From: Lasiodiplodia sp. COLG20
Lineage: Eukaryota > Ascomycota > Dothideomycetes > Botryosphaeriales > Botryosphaeriaceae
Length of the DNA: 64,000 nucleotides
Assembly (NCBI GenBank): GCA_009801085.1
Contig: VNWV01000018.1
Coordinates: 1-64,000, forward strand
Direction of reading: 5' to 3'
The notes beneath the pieces were generated by a model that was given only the letters and a program-made list of their open reading frames with translations, did no database searches and was not told the origin of the DNA. Positions 56,717 to 64,000 of the stretch are shown here, piece by piece. A program made the position numbers and the translations under genes. The number at the start of each line of letters is the position of its first letter. The first letter of the stretch is position 1.

Positions 56717-59700
56717 TGGGCGTTTTTGAAGAAGGGCCGCGGGTGCCGAGAGTGCCTGGTTTTCAGGCGTGTGTCATAGCCTGCGGCGCGAGAGGACAGT
56801 CGCACAAAGAGCCGGGCCGCGTGGGAGGGAGGCGGGCGCCGACGCTGCAGGGCCGAGGAGGCTTCGAGGCAGTGCAGGCGCGGTCCTGGGGGTGCGCGGC
56901 GATCTGCTTATGATTCGAAAGCCGAGCTGGGGGTGCGTCAGGCGGTCGCGGTGATGCGAAGGGTCGAGGTGGATGCAAGCTGCGCCCAGTTAATAGGAGA
57001 CGAGCGAGGAAGACGTCCCGGCAGCGGGGCTCTGGCGCCTTTAGAGAAGCGGATGCTCCCAGCTCCCACAGTTGGGCCTTCGACACACGCTAAAGGCGGG
57101 TGCGGTGCGGTGGCTCGTAAGTGCCCTTGCCGAGCGCTAGGTGCAAATGAGTGCGCTGCGGAAGAGCCCGTTGGGCGACTCGGCTCTGTGCCTGGCGGCG
57201 GCGGGCCTGCGGCGGCGGGCCAAGTGAGTCTGGCTGCCCGCGTGCGCGCTCGTTTCTCGCCGCGAACCTTAACGCCAGTGCCAATTAGTCAGTGGGCGCG
57301 CGAACCATGGGTGCGCGGTTGCCGTGGGAGCGATCACCGGCCAGGAAGCGCGCATGCAGCTAGGGGACGGCAGCAGGCAGCCCGCCGCAGTCCGCCAGGC
57401 AGGGAGCGAGGACCGCGCAGCGCGGCTTGCCACGCGAGCGGCCATTATCCGCCCCGGCAGCAGCGGCGGCGATCTGCGCCCAAGCCCGCGCCCACCGCAA
57501 AATTTGCGACCGCTGCGAGGCCGCCTGCCTGAATCAAATACAGGGCTGTTCCCTGCGACGCCCCAGGCTGCCCGCCGCCAGCGCAGGCGCGCTGCAGCCC
57601 GACCGCCTCTGCCCAAAAGCTGACGCGAGCAGCGGCGCTTTCGCCAGATCAGCAGCAGCAGCACCACCCAAGCCGTGCCTCAGCTGGTCACGCTCCCTAG
57701 CCGCCGCGCGGGAGAACCCGAGGAGACCGCCTCTGCGTATCGCGACAACGTCCCCACCGCCTCCCGTCCTGCTCGATTGGCGCGCCGTCGGAGATGAGAA
57801 GCGCGGCGAGTATAAGGAACAGACGGTCCCGTTGAGCCCACCCACGGCCAAGCATGTCTCGTACGAAGAGAGCATGACGGCTGCCCGCGACGGCGCCGGC
57901 GACACACAGGAAGACGCTCATTTATCTGCCATCGTCACGGCCTGCCTCCTGAGCGCGTCATCTCGACCTCGAACCCGCGACGCAGAGCCCGAGCCATTGA
58001 GCGCTCCCCTTGTCCCAAGCGTCGGTAGCCGCTAAGCAGGCGGGAGAATTTTCTGGAAAACGAACGTGCGCCTGTCCAAGGTTTCCCTTTAACGACGGCC
58101 AGCGTTCCAGAAGGTTGCTCCATCGGACGCCTGTCACACTTCTGTCAACCCCGTCCTGCTCCCAGGTGCACGCAGGACCGCTGGGCGGCGCGCTTTGCCT
58201 TTTGGCTCATTCGGGCCTCCTCAGGCGAGCATCCGACGGTTCACCCTTTCCCCAGCGTGGCGCGCTAGCCTGCTTGCCAGGTTCCCGTCAACCACGGATG
58301 GCTCGGCGGGCGAAGGGGCGGCCAGATCCTGGCTCTCCCGAGCGCGGAAGACCTGCAGCGTGCAGCCGCGCCGTCCGTAAGGTTACGTTTGGTTTGCCTC
58401 ATCAGGTCGATGCAGAGACGCGGCTGACAGCGGGCCAGCCAACGCTCGACGCCGCGCCCGAAACCCGTCTCGAAGCCGGCAGTGGATCGTGAGACCGCGT
58501 ACGTGGCAGGAACCAGCAGCTGCCAGTTTCAGCTGCCGTGAACCGCCATCCTGGTCAGCGGGGTGGCCGAGGTGACGAACAGATGGGGCAAGAGACGAAA
58601 GGGAAAAAAAAGTGGAAAAGGAGGGAGGGCAGGCCCGGCTCGGCGCCGCTCTGGAGATGACATCTTAACGAGCGCGTGGCCGGGGGCTGTGCAGTAGGGC
58701 TGGCAGTTCTCGCGCGCTGGCTGGCTGCGGCGCTGCGATGGTGCCGTGGCTAGCAGCGAGCCATCGCCGCGCGGCCTTGGATGCGGTCACCTGCTGCGAG
58801 ACGAAGCGGGCGGAGGCGGCGGGCGGTGGCCGTCAGATCCCGGGCCTTGGCTGGTAGTATGGTGCTTGGGAAGCGAGCTTTGCCGCGCGATTGGGTGCCG
58901 CGCTCGTCGCCGTCGAGGCCAATGCGCAGCCGGCGTGGCAGACTCCAATAATGGTGCGCCGCTGGCCCTGAACCTGAACCTGGAGACAGAGCGAGTAGAC
59001 ACCAGATCGAGACCGCCCCGTCAACGAGGCCGCCCGCCCGGCGAGCCCGCTGCCCGCTGCCCGCGCCGCGGCCGATGCACGCTTCCGAGACGGTAGCGCG
59101 GATAGCAATCGCTGCTGGAAACAGGGGTCGACCATGACGTACCGGGACCCGTCTGCAAAAGACGCCGCCGCCGCAGCCATAGGTCCGAGGGGAGGGATGT
59201 GCACGGCAGCGGCTGAGCGTGGAGACCCTCGCCTGGGAGCAAACCATACCCAGCTGAAAGCGTGCTGGAACGGATCCGATTGCAAACAGGCCGCTGACGC
59301 CGTTGATTCGTGGAGCCGCCGTGCATTGGAAACAGCCGGCCGGCCGCCAGTACACGCTCATCATAAGCACGCGCAGCGGCAGTGAGGATCAAGGAAAAGA
59401 AAAAAATATCTGTTATGCTTTGCCGTTATTATGAACTCCACACTCACAAACACCCAAGAGCACGCCCTTGCCCGGCTAGACTGCCCCTCAATTGCCATGC
59501 CCTGCCGGCCGGCCGCCGTCCCGCAGCTGCAGATTCGCCCGGCGCGAAGCGGCCGTCAGCCAGCAACACACACCGACTGACCCTGGGCGATGACGGTTAT
59601 TGTCGAGCGGAGGCATTGCTGGGCGCTGCTTGAAGCGAGCACGAAGAGACCATGGCACCGGTGATCGCTTGCCCTTTGCCCCGGAGCAATCTCCTGTGTG

Positions 59701-62700
59701 GGCGAGCACGACAGCTCGCTCGGGCTAGCCCGCTGCCGGGCGCCCGTGCTGCGTGCCCATGCTCGTCTGCGCTTCCCAACCACTCCACCGATCCCCGCGG
59801 CGTGGCTGTGCCTCACCGACCGACAGTACTGCTGACCAGTTGGGATGGCGTGCGATGCTGCGGATGAGAGGCACGGAGCGCCGATGCGCGATTGCGGTTC
59901 GGGAGAGAGAGAGGGGGGACGACCATGCATAGGGCGGGTGCGCGGGAAGGCATGGATGGCTGCGGCGAGCGGCGACAGGCAGATTTTAGTGACTGTGACG
60001 GCGCCCCGGCACGCAGGGCTACATCATGTCAGGTCAGAAGATCTCCAAGCGATCAACGCGGAGTTCCCGTAAGCCCTACTCTTATCCGCTTTCTTTTTAT
60101 ATTATTTTACGCCGTGATGACATATGGGTGGACACAGTTGCTGTGCCGCTTCCTGCAGCACACCCTCTCCTGACGCTCTTGATTATTTTCAGCAAGGAGC
60201 CCCGGGCTCCTCAGACGGCTGTTCCTGCCTGTGCGCATTCCCCAGAGCCAGATTGGGCAGTGCGCCCTGTGGTGGCGGCCGGCGCCGCAGCTGCGTGCCC
60301 ACCGAATGCGTCACATGCGGCCTCTTAGTGAGGAAAATGACGGTGCACGTTCGAAGCGTCAGCAAGCTTTTACGAACCGGCTGCCAGCAGCGGACCGTAT
60401 CCTTTAGCGACCGAGGCAGGCACGCGCGCCCCCCGCCCAGGGATCGCGGTCGGCTTTCGGGCGCCAGCGCCACCAAATAAGGTCCAGTCCTCGTATCTAT
60501 CAACCGTCATCATCATCACCGCCCCGCCGGAGCATCCACGGCCCTTCTTTTTTTTCTGTACTTGTGGGACAAGCGAGACGCAAAGGTCCGTTACGGGAGC
60601 AACAGAGATCCTAGCGGCTACGCAAAGCCGGACCACACGTCATCTTGGTGACTTCACGCTCCAGCTGCCTCTCCGCGGCGCGTGAGCGTCTGCGCATTGT
60701 TGGGGGCGAGGAATCTCGTGTCACGCCGTAACGCTCTGTTCTCGCTCCAGTCACATTCTCCAGAATCCTTCACGGGCATCTTGTCCAGCTGGTACTACTT
60801 TGGGTATGCTTTTTGCGGGAAATGTCCGGGAAGACCGCAAACACCGATGATGCAAAAACCCACCATCAGGGGACCCGGCGCTCTTTTTTTTTTTTTTTTT
60901 TTCTGTTGTGCAGCTGCTGCAAGCCTCTTTCGCAACGGCCGCCCTGTGCTACGTCGAGAAAGCCTTACCTTTACTATGTGCCCTCCCTCCCTCCCTCCCC
61001 GGCAGGGGTAACCCGCTTTCCCACATCTGAAACCGCAGCGGCAGCAAGCAGCCCGAAAAAGAAATAAACTAAATTCCCCGGCGTGATGCAGGCCAAACGG
61101 TCTCGTTTGAGGGGGACGACCAGCCCCAGCTGAACCCGACGAGCGCGCGATCTCGTGGTGGGGGCAGCCACCCGGGGGGGTTTGTACTCAGGATGATTGG
61201 CGTGCGAGCATGCAATTTCTGTACCATCTTCCTCGTGGAGTATCGAAAGGGAGGGTGGGGTGCCAGGCGCCGCTGGCAGGAATGTCAGACATTGGTGACG
61301 CCGATTCGAGATGGACGGTGTGACCTCTCCCAGTTGCAAGTAGAAAGCCGTGATTCGGGATGGACCGCCGCAGGGACAGGGGAGTCAGAAAAGCGGAGGC
61401 CGTGTAACCCCAAACACGCAAGAAAGCGCCTTGCAGCGCCTCAGCGGGCCAGGCAAGCGAGGAGCATTGACGATGGGCACGATAACGACCGAACAGGAAA
61501 CCGCCAATCCGCGCCGCTGCGTTGGAGGCAGCGCGGCTCCCCGGACGCACGCGGATCCGAATTTGGCCAGCAAGGGAGGGATCACGGGCGTTTGACAAGC
61601 GAGTACGCGTGTGTATACATATGTGCATGTGGTATGGCGGGTTGCGCTGGGATAGGGAATGAAACACGAAGAAAGCGGAGCAACGAGGAGGGCTGACGGT
61701 TAATGAGGTTTGCGTGTGTGGTGAGACACAAGGAATGGAACCTGCGCAACGACCGGGAACGGGGCGGGCCCCATCGCCGCGCGACCTGCTGCGGGCCGGG
61801 ACGATTCGTGAGGTTTGAGATTCCACGTGGGAAAGGCGGCGCGGGAGGACGACGGCAAAATCCTGGTTCTGTTACCGCACGCCCCATACTCGGTAACACG
61901 AAAAAGCGGGAGGACGCGGAGGGGGGCTGATTGGGAGGGGCTAGAATGCAAGGTGAGGCAAGGCATGACAAGGCAACAGCCGATGACGGCGCCCATTTCC
62001 CGACTGGTGACGGCACCTCCGCCTCTGCGCAGTTGCGCCTCTTTGCTCTCCTTGCGCGCGCCCATGGACCTGCTGATCCTCGCAAATGCAGCCCATCGAT
62101 TCGTGTCGCGCGCCGCCGTTGTCCGTTACGAGCCGCGTTTGGAGCTTACTTCATGCTAGCAGCGTCATGCCTCTCCATCGTCGTCACCACGACGCCAGCC
62201 ACCCGAGCCTCGATCAGACCAAGGTCTGCGCACTCGACGACTTCTTCAGCTGGCGGCAATGGCGTCCGGCATTGGCATCGTCATTCTTCTTCTCCGCAAG
62301 GCGCCTCCCGCCCGTGGACTGAGGCGGACCCGAAACATCGACGGTCTCCGGCTTACACGCACTCGATTGAGCATCGAAAATGTGACAGAACTTTAACCAG
62401 CACGTCGCCGGATATAGAATCGTCGAGGTCCAAGCTGGGGCGGCGGGATGAGCCCGCTTGCAGGCCCCGGCCCAAGCCTCCAGCCCTCCCTTGGCCATTT
62501 TTAGCGCGCGGGCCCGGAGGTTATGTACGATGGTTGCAGGGCTTATGGCAGGCATCCAGGGTGCGCGGAAATGCTCCTTCTGGCACACCCCGCGAACGAG
62601 ATTCACGGACAGCAGCAAGGATGCCAGAGGGGTGTAGTGTTCCTGGTGCATCCGCCTCTCCTGCCGTCAGCTGTTGACCAAGACTCTGCTCAACGGCGCG

Positions 62701-64000
62701 TAGTGATTATTGCGGAGCCGCGGCTGCATTGCAAGCTCAAGCGGGCAAAGCAATGTAGTGATCGCGCCTGAAAGGAGCAGGTGCGGCCGAGAGGGCCGTC
62801 TGCCATAAGCAGGAGCACATCGAGTCTGCAGGCAGGAGGCGCAGGAGCACAGGAGCACACGATGGCGTTGGCAGGGCGGACTGCTCCATTGGCCTCTCAA
62901 CGCTCAAGCAAGAAGCATCGCATGCATCCGCAGGCAGCCGTTTGCCCCTCGCTTTGGACGATTGGGCTGGGCTGGGGGGGCCGTGGTGCGCTGGTGCATG
63001 GGCTGTTGGCTGGCCGGGCGGGCTGGCTGGTGGCTGATCGCGCTGCGGTTGCGGCAAGGCAAGGGTAAGGCGAGGCGGCGGATGCGGCACCAGCCCGGCG
63101 CGCGCGCCAGTTCGATCAGGCGGGGGAGATCTGGAACTTGAGGTGATCGTGAGGCCGCTCTGCGCTCCTCCGGCGGCTGACTTCGTGCGTGCCACCCCCG
63201 GCCTGCGACGCAGTGCATCCATGCAGAGTCAACAATAATACATCATCGCAGCCAGGCACGCACGGCGTGACCTCAACTGCCGCCCGCGCTCACCGCCGCT
63301 TCGGCACCGGCGGTGGCCGTGGCCGGGGCCACGGCGATGGGCAGCCAACGGGGCGGGCGTCGCCGCCGGAGCGCGGGGGATGTGAACTCAAGGGGTGAGA
63401 TGGGCGTTGGCGTGGGCTGGAAGCTAGAGGGCTGGGCGGAAGGATGCCGTTGCGCGTCTCAACACCAGGCCCCGCGGCAAACACAGGCGCCGCATGGAGG
63501 CTGGCGGCGCGGCGCTTCCCAAACAGGTCCCGCGCCGTAGATAGATTATTGGGGGGGTTGAATGTGCATGCTGGGGTTTGGCAGTGGGTGTGCGGCGGAG
63601 GATGACGGGGGGCGCGCTTTTATTTATCTCGAACGATCGGACAGCCCATGCAGCCTGGCAGAAATTGCGGGCCGTCCCTATCTCGGGGCGAGCTGCGCGC
63701 ATATCGACGAAACCGTCTCGGGCATTCTTCAGGCGCGCGGGAGGCCGGGCGGGCTGGGGCGCCGGGGCTGGCTCCTGAAGCGCGGGCATGCGGCGCCGCC
63801 AGAGCCAGCGCCAGAGGCAGCGCCCGCCAGCAGCACGCGTGGTTGACCGGTGGTGCGCTGCGCACCTGCTGGGCGTTGTGGATGGGGATGGGATGACCGC
63901 AGACAGCATGACGAAGCGCTAGCCCATGCAGCGGACAGACAATCAATTAAACTTTTTTCTGCTTGCTGTGCTGCGGACGGGCACCTCCCGAGCGCTGCGG
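56717..64000. other. Gene-poor, GC-rich stretch to the window edge, about 7.3 kb
   Basis: It starts as the promoter and leader side of the Zn2Cys6 gene. The sequence is very GC-rich, with many overlapping open frames on all strands, as expected by chance at this composition. None shows a family motif, repeat structure or clear introns. Simple sequence includes a 19-T run at 60884 and (CCCT)n near 60.98 kb. The region may hold extended regulatory DNA, a long leader, or non-coding RNA. A gene made of very short exons cannot be excluded. Confidence 0.5.
60884..60902. repeat. Poly-T run (19 T)
   Basis: An uninterrupted homopolymer in otherwise GC-rich DNA; nucleosome-excluding T-runs like this are common in fungal promoters. 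Confidence 0.85.

Noticed and set aside
1..64000. CRISPR arrays, insertion sequences, rRNA genes
   Set aside because: No regularly spaced repeats, transposase frames or rRNA-like segments were seen; a fungal nuclear window is not expected to have the first two.

Overview
This 64 kb window comes from the nuclear genome of a filamentous ascomycete (Pezizomycotina). The evidence is genes split by short introns (41 to about 360 bases) with GTANGT-type donors, CTRAC-type branch points and CAG/TAG acceptors, plus fungus-typical families: translation elongation factor 3, a Rax1-type RGS membrane protein, a NACHT NOD-like receptor, a Zn2Cys6 regulator and mitochondrial methylcitrate-cycle enzymes. 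The class is probably Dothideomycetes or a close relative, but that is an impression and not a demonstrated fact. I see no tRNA, rRNA, CRISPR array or intact transposon.

Seventeen protein genes can be supported, sixteen of them complete. From left to right they are: a SnoaL-like 'pathogen-related' protein cut by the left edge (-); a one-exon PIP-kinase-core protein at 6.8-7.8 kb (+); a sugar-porter-type MFS transporter (-) divergent from guanine deaminase (+) at 10.7-14.9 kb; a Cys-rich single-pass membrane protein of the fibroin-3-related type (+); a 6-phosphogluconate-dehydrogenase-like oxidoreductase with a DUF1932-type tail (-); an AMID/FSP1-like flavoprotein (+) convergent with a large hydrolase-NACHT NOD-like receptor (-) at 20.5-25.9 kb; a small conserved protein (+) and an SDR enzyme (-) at 27.4-28.9 kb; the Rax1-like protein (-); an EamA-type transporter (-); eEF3 (-) at 35.8-39.2 kb; a divergent pair at 40.6-44.7 kb for mitochondrial 2-methylisocitrate lyase (-) and 2-methylcitrate synthase (+); a small Cys/poly-Q protein (+) at 47.3 kb; and a proline-rich Zn2Cys6 regulator (-) at 55.3-56.7 kb.

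The gene groups that make biological sense are three. The methylcitrate pair holds two sequential enzyme types of propionyl-CoA detoxification and shares one 0.5 kb promoter region. The guanine deaminase and MFS genes share a 1 kb intergenic region, but no common pathway is evident. The NLR lies next to an AIF-family flavoprotein, which may be chance or may be a cell-death-related locus.

Gene density is uneven. Three long stretches hold no gene I can support (1.7-6.8, 48.1-55.3 and 56.7-64.0 kb). The two right-hand ones flank the Zn2Cys6 gene, are mostly GC-rich, and contain strand-biased pyrimidine tracts that look like promoters, long leaders or non-coding transcription units. Several visibly AT-rich islands (about 9.7-10.7, 26.2-27.0, 39.8-40.6 and 44.7-47.2 kb) could be decayed repeats. 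All exon boundaries were placed by eye from splice signals and reading frame; none is backed by RNA data.
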